A stretch of DNA of 42,585 bases from an uncultured bacterium (GTDB lineage Bacteria; Krumholzibacteriota; Krumholzibacteriia; LZORAL124-64-63), in the NCBI GenBank assembly GCA_937910695.1, contig CALEMW010000100.1:1-42585 (forward strand), given 5' to 3'. The position numbers were made by a program, and so were the translations under genes. Below, piece by piece: positions 8,149 to 15,813 of the stretch. Below the pieces are notes generated by a model that was not told the origin of the DNA, did no database searches, and was given only the letters and a program-made list of their open reading frames with translations. Within the stretch, counting starts at the first letter, position 1; every line of letters starts with the position of its first letter.

Positions 8149-8541
8149 ATGATCCGGCGTCTGCTCGGCGGCATGCTCAGCATCGCCGTGGTGGGCATCT
8201 CCGACAAACCCGACCGCGCCAGCCACGGTATCGCCCGGTTTCTGATCGGTCGGGGTTTCGCTGTCGTCGGGGTCAATCCCGTCCTCGAAGACGTCTTGGA
8301 CATCAAGGTCTATCCTACCTTGGCCGCTGTTCCGGGGCCCGTGGACGTGGTGGACGTGTTCCGCCGCAGCGAAGCCGTTCCCGACATCGTCGACGCCGCC
8401 ATCACCCGCGGCGACAAGGCCGTCTGGCTTCAGGAGGGCGTCGTGCATGAAGAAGCCGCCGCCAAGGCCCGCGCCGCGGGGCTGGACGTGGTCATGGACC
8501 GCTGCATCTACAAGGAATGGCTCAGGCTGATGAACACCTGA
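8149..8541 (+). CDS. CoA-binding domain protein (YccU/HcgN-like Rossmann fold)
   Basis: A 130-residue single-domain protein of the CoA-binding family that resembles the N-terminal part of succinyl-CoA synthetase alpha. Seen in order: IAVVGISDKPDRASHGIARFL (nucleotide/CoA loop), VGVNPVLEDVLDIKVYPTL, VDVVDVFRRSEAVPDIVD, KAVWLQEGV and AGLDVVMDRCIYKE. The length and motifs match E. coli YccU. ATG 8149 has GAGGA 4 nt upstream. A TTG at 8101, also with GAGG upstream, would add 16 acidic residues and cannot be excluded. The biochemical role of this family is poorly defined. It lies 143 nt before ugd with no obvious functional link. Confidence 0.82.
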   Translation: MIRRLLGGMLSIAVVGISDKPDRASHGIARFLIGRGFAVVGVNPVLEDVLDIKVYPTLAAVPGPVDVVDVFRRSEAVPDIVDAAITRGDKAVWLQEGVVHEEAAAKARAAGLDVVMDRCIYKEWLRLMNT

Positions 8542-8684
8542 TGATATCGAGATCTGACATTCGTTCGTGATGGTGGCCCCCGGCGGAAGACGGGACTGGA
8601 CATCCACATCGGTGCGTCGGATGCTGAGGTCGGCATAGCGACAGTTCATGAAGAGCTGCTTACACAGCACAGGGAGAAGGATCG

Positions 8685-10001
8685 ATGAGCCGAATTTGCA
8701 TGATCGGGACGGGGTACGTGGGCCTGGTGTCGGGAGCCTGCCTGGCCGATTTCGGCCATGAGATCTGGTGCGTGGACATCAACAAGCAGCGGATCGCCGA
8801 TCTGCATGCCAACATCATGCCCATCTACGAACCGGGTCTCGATCGGCTGGTCCAAAAAAACGTCGACGAAGGACGTCTGTTCTTCACCACTTCGCTGGCT
8901 GAAGCCATGGAGAAGACCGACGTCATCTTCATCGCCGTCCAGACGCCGATGGCCGACTCCGGCGAGGCCGACCTCAAGTTTGTGCTGCAGGTCGCCGAGG
9001 AGATCGGCGCCATGATGAATCGCTACTACGTGGTGGTCACCAAGAGTACGGTGCCGGTAGGCACGTCGCGGAAGGTCAAGAACGCCATCCTCGGCGCCCA
9101 GACCACGCCGGTGCCTTTCGACATGGCCAGCAATCCTGAATTCCTTCGGGAAGGTTCGAGCATCGAGGACTTCATGCGTCCCGACCGCGTGGTCATCGGC
9201 ACCGAAACAGAACGCGCCGCCGAGATCATGCGCGAGATCTACCGTCCGCTGTATCTGCTCGAGACACCCATCGTCGTGAGCGACATCGAGACAGCCGAGC
9301 TGATCAAGTACGCCAGCAACGCCTTCCTGGCCGTGAAGATTTCGTACATCAACGAGCTGGCCGGCCTGGCCGACCTCGTGGGCGCCAACATCTCCATGGT
9401 GGCCAAGGCCATGGGGCTGGACAAACGCATCGGCTCCAAGTTCCTGCACGCAGGTCTCGGCTACGGGGGGTCCTGCCTGCCCAAGGACACCAACGCCATC
9501 GCCCACATCGCCCGTGAGGCCGGGGGTGACATGAGCATCGTGCGCGCGGCCATCGGCGTGAATGCTGGTCTGCCTGGCCGCGCCATGGCCAAGGTCGCCG
9601 ACCTCGTACCCGATCTCAAGGGCAAGACCGTCGCGTTGTTGGGCCTGAGCTTCAAGCCCAACACCGACGACATCCGCGACGCTCCAAGCCGTGTGCTGGT
9701 GAATCTCTTCCGCGACGCTGGCGCCGTCTTGAGGGTCCACGACCCCGTCGCCATGGACAACTTCCGCCTGATCGAGCCGGATCTGAACTATTGCAGCGGC
9801 CCGTATCAGGCGGCAGAAGGTGCCGACTTGATCTGCCTCGTGACTGAATGGAATCCGTATCGGCAGCTCGACTTCGAGCGCCTTGGCGGTCTGGTCGCCG
9901 ACAAGGCGTTCCTGGACTGCCGCAACGTCTACAACGCCGAGATCCTCGGCAAGCACGGGTTCCGCTACGAGAGTTTCGGACGCCCGCAACGAGTGTTATG
10001 A
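8685..10001 (+). CDS. ugd: UDP-glucose 6-dehydrogenase
   Basis: A 438-residue protein starting at ATG 8685 after AGGGAGAAGGA. It oxidises UDP-glucose twice with NAD+ to UDP-glucuronate, a precursor of acidic surface polysaccharides. The N-terminal Rossmann motif is MIGTGYVGLVSGACLADFGH. The central helix domain has ETAELIKYASNAFLAVKIS. The catalytic cysteine is C264 in GLGYGGSCLPKDT, and the C-terminal UDP-binding domain carries LGLSFKPNTDDIRDAPS. All catalytic elements are present. The next gene starts 11 nt downstream, so ugd, the aminotransferase and the HemC-like gene probably form one operon. This suggests amino- or uronic-sugar nucleotide synthesis. Confidence 0.95.
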   Translation: MSRICMIGTGYVGLVSGACLADFGHEIWCVDINKQRIADLHANIMPIYEPGLDRLVQKNVDEGRLFFTTSLAEAMEKTDVIFIAVQTPMADSGEADLKFVLQVAEEIGAMMNRYYVVVTKSTVPVGTSRKVKNAILGAQTTPVPFDMASNPEFLREGSSIEDFMRPDRVVIGTETERAAEIMREIYRPLYLLETPIVVSDIETAELIKYASNAFLAVKISYINELAGLADLVGANISMVAKAMGLDKRIGSKFLHAGLGYGGSCLPKDTNAIAHIAREAGGDMSIVRAAIGVNAGLPGRAMAKVADLVPDLKGKTVALLGLSFKPNTDDIRDAPSRVLVNLFRDAGAVLRVHDPVAMDNFRLIEPDLNYCSGPYQAAEGADLICLVTEWNPYRQLDFERLGGLVADKAFLDCRNVYNAEILGKHGFRYESFGRPQRVL

Positions 10002-10012
10002 AGGAGAAACGC

Positions 10013-11134
10013 ATGCCCGACTCTCGGGGACGCCGCGTGGCGCGGTACGACCTGATCACACCGATGATCCCGTGCAAGAACGAGATCCTGGCAGGCGTCG
10101 AGAAGCTCCTCGACACCGGCGGCTACATCCTCGGCGAGAACGTCACGGCCCTCGAACAGGAGCTCGCCGCAGCATTGGACTGCGCCGACGGCATCGGCGT
10201 GGCGTCCGGTTCGGCCGCCCTCTATCTTGCGCTTCAACTGGCTGGTGTCGGTCCTGGGATCGAAGTGATCACGACGCCCTACACGTTCGTCGCCACCATC
10301 GAGGCGATCATCAGACTCGGCGGCACACCAGTATTCATCGACCTCGACCCGGTAGATCTGAATATGGATCCGGCGTTGCTCGAGGCCGCCGTCACCGAAC
10401 GTACGAAGGTGATCCTGGCGGTGCACATTTTCGGTATGCCCTGTCGTATGGACGAGATTCAGGCCGTCGCCGACAAGCACGGACTCGACGTGATCGAGGA
10501 CATGTGCCAGGCTTTCGGCTCCCTTTATCAGGGCAAACCTTGCGGTTCTTTCGGGCGCATGAGCTGCATCAGCTTCTACCCCACGAAGAACCTGCCGGGC
10601 ATCGGCGACGGCGGCATGGTCCTCTGCAACGGGGCCGATGACGCCGCATTGATCCGCAAGCTTCGCGGACACGAGGCGGTGCGCATCAACGGTCGGCTCC
10701 ATGCCGGCTGGAACAGCCGCATCGATGAGATCCAAGCGATGGCCATCCGCGTGCGTCTGGCCCGTTTCACCGACGAACAGTCGGACCGCGATCGGGCCGC
10801 CGCCATCTACAACGGGCTCATCCCCGCGGCTCATCGTCTCCCAACACCACGGCCAGGCACCGGATTACGCGTCACCCATCATCAGTACTGGATCCGCGTG
10901 CCGGAGCGTGGCAGACTTGAAGAGAAGCTTACAGCCGAGGGAATCGATTACGGAATCTACTACGATCCCCCCTTGCACAGGGACGAACTAGTGGAACTGT
11001 GCCGCGTGAGCGGTGAAATGACCGAAGCCGAACGGGCCGGCCGCGAGGTTCTGGCCCTGCCGATCCATCAAGCCTTGCCCGACGAAGATGCCCTCCGCAT
11101 TGGAAATATCGTGCGGGAGCATCTCGGAGCCTGA
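10013..11134 (+). CDS. DegT/DnrJ/EryC1-family PLP-dependent sugar aminotransferase
   Basis: A 373-residue protein. ATG 10013 is chosen because AAGGAG (10001-10006) lies 6 nt upstream. An in-frame ATG at 9998, overlapping the ugd stop, has no such signal. Family motifs are GVASGSAALYLALQLAGVG, VITTPYTFVATIEAI, HIFGMPCRMDEI, VIEDMCQAFGS and the PLP-lysine motif SFYPTKNLPGIGDGG with K192, followed by NSRIDEIQAMAIRVRL. These enzymes transfer an amino group to keto-sugars bound to nucleotides. After ugd the substrate could be a 3- or 4-keto sugar derived from UDP-glucuronate, as in WbpE- or ArnB-type pathways. No dehydrogenase or acetyltransferase partner lies beside it, so the product is unknown. 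Confidence 0.9.
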   Translation: MPDSRGRRVARYDLITPMIPCKNEILAGVEKLLDTGGYILGENVTALEQELAAALDCADGIGVASGSAALYLALQLAGVGPGIEVITTPYTFVATIEAIIRLGGTPVFIDLDPVDLNMDPALLEAAVTERTKVILAVHIFGMPCRMDEIQAVADKHGLDVIEDMCQAFGSLYQGKPCGSFGRMSCISFYPTKNLPGIGDGGMVLCNGADDAALIRKLRGHEAVRINGRLHAGWNSRIDEIQAMAIRVRLARFTDEQSDRDRAAAIYNGLIPAAHRLPTPRPGTGLRVTHHQYWIRVPERGRLEEKLTAEGIDYGIYYDPPLHRDELVELCRVSGEMTEAERAGREVLALPIHQALPDEDALRIGNIVREHLGA

Positions 11135-11171
11135 CACCGACATCACGACGACTGCCGCCGAGGAGCGAATC

Positions 11172-12284
11172 TTGAAGAGCGAGGCCACCTACTCCATCGG
11201 GACTTTGGACGGACGGCTCAACCGAGCCCAGACGAAGCACGTCATCGGTCTACTGAGCGCCGCTCATCCCCGGGCGATCTTTGATATGGTCACCGTCGCC
11301 GATCCTTCATCCAACCGTCGGAGTTCATCGGAACTCTTTACGGCCCACTCGCCATCCGAGCTCGATGTGCTGCTCGAACGCCTCATCGACGGTGAATACC
11401 AGCTTCTGGACATCGCCGCCGAGGACATGGTGCGGCCTCTCCCCAATGAACTGGTCATCGCCGCCGTACCATCACGAGGCACGCCCTACGACGCCCTGCT
11501 CCACAAGGGCGGCCTGATCGCCGACGACCTGCCCGAAGGAACCCGTGTCGGTGTGCTCAGTCTCCGTTCCCAGGCTCAGATCGCCGCCATCTGGCCTTCC
11601 CTAAGGCCCAAATTGATTTACGGAGGCGCTGTGAGCGCCCTCGACTCCTATCTCCAAAACGATCAGGTCGACGCCCTCGTCCTGCCCGCCACCCAAGCGG
11701 AACTATTGGGCGTCCAGGACATCGTCTCGGAGATCTTCTTCCCAGAGATGATGCTGCCAGGGGCAGGGCAGGGAACGATCATCATCCTGGCCCGCAAGAA
11801 CGACGAAGACACCATCGCCATGGCCAAGGACATCCACTCGGAAGCCTCCTACCGCGAAGTCCTGGCCGAGTTGGCCTTCCGCGAACGGATCTGTTCTGAT
11901 CAGGATTGTCCGGTAGGCGTGCTGGCCCAGGCCGGCGACGAGGAGATGATCCTCACCGGAGCCATCGGCTCACCGTCTGGCAGCTCCCAGGACCAAGCCG
12001 TCCTGCGCGGCGACGTGCTGGCTTCAGTCGAGCTGGGCCAACGCCTGGCGGAGAGGCTCCTGGTGAGCCGTACGAGCTTGGTGGATCTGCTGGAAGCGGA
12101 CTTCCCCGACGGTCTGCCTGACATCGGCCCCGACGATGAAGACGAATACTTGGTCCAGGACACCACACTGAACGAACTGGATGAATCGGCCCTAGAGAAT
12201 CTTGGTGTGGATCCCGAACCGGACATCGACATTCCCGATGACGACCCCCTCGACGACTTCGCCGAACCCCGGGACGATTACTGA
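11172..12284 (+). CDS. Degenerate porphobilinogen deaminase (HemC)-like protein with acidic C-terminal tail
   Basis: A 370-residue protein starting at TTG 11172, 6 nt after GAGGAG. An ATG at 11088 overlaps the upstream gene and lacks a site. It aligns by eye with HemC along its length: YSIGT, then a spaced Q20, LIDGEYQLLDIAAEDMVRPLP, ELVIAAVPSRGTPYDALL, RVGVLSLRSQAQ, VDALVLPATQAELLG, PEMMLPGAGQGTI, DCPVGVLAQAGDEEMILTGAI and GQRLAERLL. HemC builds hydroxymethylbilane from four porphobilinogens. Using E. coli numbering, D84 (here D85), R131 (here R132) and the cofactor cysteine C242 (probably C246) survive. R11 is Leu, K83 is Glu, R132 is Ser, and R149 and R155 are lost. The last ~65 residues are a very acidic Asp/Glu/Pro tail not found in HemC. 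It is probably not a working deaminase. Its stop overlaps pyrD by 7 nt on the other strand. Confidence 0.75.
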   Translation: MKSEATYSIGTLDGRLNRAQTKHVIGLLSAAHPRAIFDMVTVADPSSNRRSSSELFTAHSPSELDVLLERLIDGEYQLLDIAAEDMVRPLPNELVIAAVPSRGTPYDALLHKGGLIADDLPEGTRVGVLSLRSQAQIAAIWPSLRPKLIYGGAVSALDSYLQNDQVDALVLPATQAELLGVQDIVSEIFFPEMMLPGAGQGTIIILARKNDEDTIAMAKDIHSEASYREVLAELAFRERICSDQDCPVGVLAQAGDEEMILTGAIGSPSGSSQDQAVLRGDVLASVELGQRLAERLLVSRTSLVDLLEADFPDGLPDIGPDDEDEYLVQDTTLNELDESALENLGVDPEPDIDIPDDDPLDDFAEPRDDY

Positions 12285-13198
12285 GCAGCGAGGGCCCTGG
12301 CCACATCCGCCGCCGCAAACGGATCGTCCATCTGGGCGGTTCCGACCTGCACCGCCGACGCCCCTACCGCAAAGAACTTGGCCGCGTCGTCGGCTGTGCG
12401 CACTCCACCCACACCGACCACCGGCAACCCAGTCTCCTGGACGATCTCATCGACCTTGGCCAAGGCCACCGGCAGGATGGCGCCACCGCTGTAACCACCG
12501 CGACGGCGCGGCAGAACGGGCCGTCCGGTGCGCAGATCGATGTCCATGCCGACCAACGTATTGACGGCCGTCAGTCCGTGGGCACCACCCTCACCTGCGG
12601 CGCGGGCCAGTTCGGCGATGCTTGCGACATTGGGGGTGAGTTTGGCCAACACGACCCGGTCCCCCGTTTCACCACGGGCGGCCTCGACGCAGGCGCGCAC
12701 GGTAAGCGGGTCGCGACCGAAGTCCACACCCCCCCGAGCCACGTTGGGACAGCTCAGGTTGAGCTCCACACCGTGCCAGCACGGCGCGGCGGCAGCGGCA
12801 ACAACCAGTCTTCTGGTCAACGTGCCGAACTCCTCGGGCCGGGTTCCTGCGATGCTCGCGACGAAAGGAATGCCTCGTTCGACCAGCCGGGGCACGACCT
12901 CGTCACAGAAGCGCTCCACCCCCATATTCTCCAGACCGATGGAGTTGAGGGCGCCGAACTCCGTGGCCCACACCCGCGGTGGCGGATTGCCGGTGCGGGG
13001 AGCGGCGGTGATGGTCTTGGTCACTACAGTCCCGATACCGGCGAAAGGGTCGGCTCGACCCGGCGCTGAGATGTCGTCGCCCAGCAAGCCGTAACCAAAA
13101 CAACCCGATGCGGTCCAAACCCGACCCGGAAAAGTCCTTGGGCCGAGATTGAAGGGACCTGCGGGGTCGATAGTCAGCCAAGGATAACGGTTGCTCAT
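12278..13198 (-). CDS. pyrD: Dihydroorotate dehydrogenase, class 1B catalytic subunit
   Basis: A 306-residue FMN barrel enzyme starting at ATG 13198, with GGAGG 7 nt upstream and a 4-nt overlap with pyrK. It oxidises dihydroorotate to orotate, the fourth step of UMP synthesis. Motifs include WTASGCFGYG, VVTKTITAAPRTGNPPPRV, LNSIGLENMGVE, the ELNLSCPNV loop, VLAKLTPNV, TAVNTLVGMDIDL, GGYSGGAILPVAL, GVGGVRTADDAAKFFAVGA and VQVGTA (FMN phosphate site). The adjacent PyrK identifies it as the NAD-dependent class 1B heterotetramer rather than the quinone-linked class 2 enzyme. It is the last gene of the pyr cluster. Confidence 0.95.
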   Translation of the reverse strand: MSNRYPWLTIDPAGPFNLGPRTFPGRVWTASGCFGYGLLGDDISAPGRADPFAGIGTVVTKTITAAPRTGNPPPRVWATEFGALNSIGLENMGVERFCDEVVPRLVERGIPFVASIAGTRPEEFGTLTRRLVVAAAAAPCWHGVELNLSCPNVARGGVDFGRDPLTVRACVEAARGETGDRVVLAKLTPNVASIAELARAAGEGGAHGLTAVNTLVGMDIDLRTGRPVLPRRRGGYSGGAILPVALAKVDEIVQETGLPVVGVGGVRTADDAAKFFAVGASAVQVGTAQMDDPFAAADVARALAAQ

Positions 13199-14073
13199 GC
13201 AGACGCCTCCGGTGCGGGAGCTGAGCAAGACGGCCCATCGCTGTAAGCAGCCAGGGCTTCGGCTGCCGGAAGGCCGAAGCGCTCCCAGTCGACATCGGCC
13301 GCCGCGAGGATCGGACCATCCTGGCAGGCGGTCCACCACCCCGCCGCTGCAGGACGGGGCACCACGCAGCCGCGGCACACACCGTATCCGCAACCCATCC
13401 TCTCCTCCACCGACACCTCACAGTTCCAGCCACGCTGTGCGGCCATGACCGCCGCGGCACGCAACAACGGCACGGGGCCGCAAGCAAGCACGTGATGGGC
13501 AGGCGCATCATCTGGCAGCAACGACTCCGCCAAGGCGACCACATTGCCGACGAACATCCCGGCCGGTCCCGCCCCACCCTCTGCGCTATCCAGGCTGACC
13601 CGCCAGCCTGGAGGGATCAGTCCCCAGGGCACGTCGTCGCGATCGCGGCCACCGAAACAGGCGAGATCCCCCTTACGACCATAGCGCTCGAACCAGGACC
13701 ATAAAGGCGGCAGCCCCACGCCCCCGGCAAGCAACAGACGGGGACGATCGTCATCGCGTTCGGGGAAAGAACGTCCCAAAGGTGAGAGGACCCGTACGGC
13801 TGCCCCCACGGGCGCCTCCGACAACAACCGCGTGCCGTGTCCCACGACCTTGTAGAGCAATGAGAGCCGGGATCCTTCGGTGCGGAGGATCGACAAAGGC
13901 CGCGACAGCGGCATGCGAGAGCCGCCTTCGAGATTCACCATGCAGAACTGACCCGGCAGGAAACCGGTGGGAGCCTCGAGATCCAGATCCAACCGGATCA
14001 TGGACGATGACAGGGCTTCATTGGCGACAACCCGACCGAGAAGGCGACTCGCCGTGGTGAAGGATGGAGTCAT
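13195..14073 (-). CDS. pyrK: Dihydroorotate dehydrogenase electron-transfer subunit
   Basis: A 292-residue FAD/[2Fe-2S] protein that carries electrons from PyrD to NAD+. The N-terminal ferredoxin-reductase barrel has the FAD motif MPLSRPLSI (about 54-62). The NAD domain begins with LLLAGGVGLPPLW. The iron-sulfur cluster cysteines are C228, C233, C236 and C250 in GCGYGVCRGCVVP and TACQDGP. ATG 14073 lies 21 nt after the stop of the TPR lipoprotein gene, so it is co-transcribed with it. The C-terminus ends in a short Ala/Pro/Ser-rich stretch. Its stop overlaps the pyrD start. Confidence 0.94.
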   Translation of the reverse strand: MTPSFTTASRLLGRVVANEALSSSMIRLDLDLEAPTGFLPGQFCMVNLEGGSRMPLSRPLSILRTEGSRLSLLYKVVGHGTRLLSEAPVGAAVRVLSPLGRSFPERDDDRPRLLLAGGVGLPPLWSWFERYGRKGDLACFGGRDRDDVPWGLIPPGWRVSLDSAEGGAGPAGMFVGNVVALAESLLPDDAPAHHVLACGPVPLLRAAAVMAAQRGWNCEVSVEERMGCGYGVCRGCVVPRPAAAGWWTACQDGPILAAADVDWERFGLPAAEALAAYSDGPSCSAPAPEASA

Positions 14074-14094
14074 CGATGGGCCCTCCCGGCCTTC

Positions 14095-15756
14095 TCAGCC
14101 ACGGCCCAGTCCACGGTTGCGTTCGAGTTTGCGCAGACGCCAGCGCGATTGGCGCCCCAAGGTGGTCGTCGTGATGTCCCCTGCTTGATCCAGGCCCGGT
14201 GCAGTATGGATCTCCCCGTCGGCAGCATCGACCTCCTCTTCCGTCTCGGTCAGAGCGGCGAGCAAAACCAGCTCACGCTCCTTGTCCATGAGGTACGAGT
14301 AGAGATCCGCCTCGTCGCCCTCACGTAGGACATAGGCCTGGGGGGTGTCGGGAAAATCGGTCATGAGAACCTGCTCGAGAGCAGCCGCCGAGTCCGGCAT
14401 GGCCAATTGCTCACGGAAGATGGCTGCGGCACCAAAGAGACCCCTGACCGCCGACATGGAATCCACGTCCGCCGTCGCGGCGACTTCGAGATAGATGTCG
14501 AGAGCCAGCCGGGGGCGCTCCAGCCCGAACGCCAGGGCGTTGGCCTGAACCAGTCGATAAGCGGGGCGCTGTTCATCACGGGCACCGTCGAGTCGGTTTT
14601 CCATGTCCAAGTAGCGCTGGAGCTGGACGTTGAGCAGACGCACCCGATCGGGATTTTCGCAGACCCGTTGGCCGTTGGCTGCAGCACGAAACTGAATCGA
14701 CGCCTCCTCCAGCTCCCACTTCGCCAACTGGATCTCACCCTGCAGCTCGCCGCCGAGGGGCAGCACATCGCCTCGCCGCCAAGCGTCGGGCATGCTCGAG
14801 AGAATGCTCAGGGCATCTTCTGGGCGTCCCGCATGGTATGCATTTTCGCCCTTGGCCAAGGCCACCATCCCCTGCTTGGCATAGATCTCGCCTTCGGGCT
14901 CGATCGTGTTGAGCAGATCTTCGGCCTCCTCATGGCGGCCGAGACGGGCAAGTGCCCTGGCCAACAACAGACGCGTGTCGAAAAGATTCTCTTTATCGAT
15001 GGACTCGCTCACCAGCACAGCCTCGAGGCGATCGGCTACGCCTGCATAATCATGGAGCTGCCAGAGGACCCGGGCATGCATCAAACCCACGCGAGGTGCG
15101 CGCTCATCGTCCGGGTGCGTAGCCAGAAATTCTGAAAAACTGACCGCGGCATTTTCCCACTGCTCCAGAGCGTAGGCGTTCTCGCCGCTCACTCGCAGGG
15201 CTTCGGCCTGGTAGCTGCTCTCCGGGAACGACGCCTGCAGCAGATCGAGGTAGTCGTTGGAGCGGCCACCGTCACCGATGAACAGATAGTTTACGGCTTG
15301 AAGGAAATAGGCCTCTTCGAGGAAAGGATTGGCCGGATAGTTCTGAAACAGCAAATTCAGTTTGGAGACAGACATGCGGTACGACTCGACGCGATGATAC
15401 GCCTTGCCCATCATGAACAATGCGTCGTCGGTCAGAGAGTGTCCCGGGTACTCCTCCAACACACGCTGACACTTGCGTATGGCGTTCTGGTACTCGGTGA
15501 TCTGGTTTCCGGTAGGTTTGGTCACATCCTCACCCAGACGGATCTTGTCTTCGCGCACCTGCTCGGCTTTGTCGAAGGCCCGCTTGGCGTTGTAGTATGT
15601 GTTGTACTTGGCGCAACCCGTCACCAACAGCAGCGAAAGGAGGACCGCGACCACGCAGCTCCGCCGTGTCGATCCCAACAGTGGTCTTCCGATTCCGGTG
15701 AAGATCGCTCCAGCCTGCCTCGTTGACCGTGTTTTGAACATAGCTCCGAACATCAT
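14095..15756 (-). CDS. TPR-repeat outer-membrane lipoprotein (BamD/YbgF-like)
   Basis: A 553-residue protein. A hydrophobic stretch (CVVAVLLSLLLVTGC) ends in the lipobox LVTGC with C48, so the mature protein starts at C48. The n-region from ATG 15756 is long, and an internal ATG (15741) is possible; neither has a strong ribosome site. YNTYYNAKRAFDKAEQ follows, a typical start for these TPR lipoproteins. Helical repeats run through most of the chain (ALFMMGKAYHRVESYRMSVSKL, EAYFLQAVNYLF, ALRVSGENAYALEQWENAAVSF, LLLARALARLGRHEEAEDLL). The C-terminus is strongly basic (RQSRWRLRKLERNRG). BamD-like proteins help insert outer-membrane proteins, but its length argues for a different scaffold role. 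It lies between pyrC and pyrK. Confidence 0.8.
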   Translation of the reverse strand: MMFGAMFKTRSTRQAGAIFTGIGRPLLGSTRRSCVVAVLLSLLLVTGCAKYNTYYNAKRAFDKAEQVREDKIRLGEDVTKPTGNQITEYQNAIRKCQRVLEEYPGHSLTDDALFMMGKAYHRVESYRMSVSKLNLLFQNYPANPFLEEAYFLQAVNYLFIGDGGRSNDYLDLLQASFPESSYQAEALRVSGENAYALEQWENAAVSFSEFLATHPDDERAPRVGLMHARVLWQLHDYAGVADRLEAVLVSESIDKENLFDTRLLLARALARLGRHEEAEDLLNTIEPEGEIYAKQGMVALAKGENAYHAGRPEDALSILSSMPDAWRRGDVLPLGGELQGEIQLAKWELEEASIQFRAAANGQRVCENPDRVRLLNVQLQRYLDMENRLDGARDEQRPAYRLVQANALAFGLERPRLALDIYLEVAATADVDSMSAVRGLFGAAAIFREQLAMPDSAAALEQVLMTDFPDTPQAYVLREGDEADLYSYLMDKERELVLLAALTETEEEVDAADGEIHTAPGLDQAGDITTTTLGRQSRWRLRKLERNRGLGRG

Positions 15757-15782
15757 ACGTGATCCGATCCCAGGGGGTGCCC

Positions 15783-15807
15783 GGGGCGACCGCTGAGCGG
15801 TCGCCCC
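15783..15807 (-). terminator. GC-rich hairpin after pyrC
   Basis: GGGGCGACCGCT (15783-15794) and AGCGGTCGCCCC (15796-15807) form a 12-bp perfect inverted repeat almost without a loop, 6 nt past the pyrC stop. There is no T-run. It may partly separate pyrRBC from the TPR-pyrK-pyrD transcript. Confidence 0.5.
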
Positions 15808-15813
15808 TGTCCG

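Noticed and set aside
10577..12320. Extension of the HemC-like gene to the ATG at 11088
   Set aside because: It would overlap the aminotransferase gene by 47 nt without a ribosome site. TTG 11172 has GAGGAG at ideal spacing and gives the family-like N-terminus.
12728..12735. C7 run inside pyrD as another slippage tract
   Set aside because: Shorter than the C9 and C10 tracts, in a conserved housekeeping gene of high GC, so chance is sufficient.
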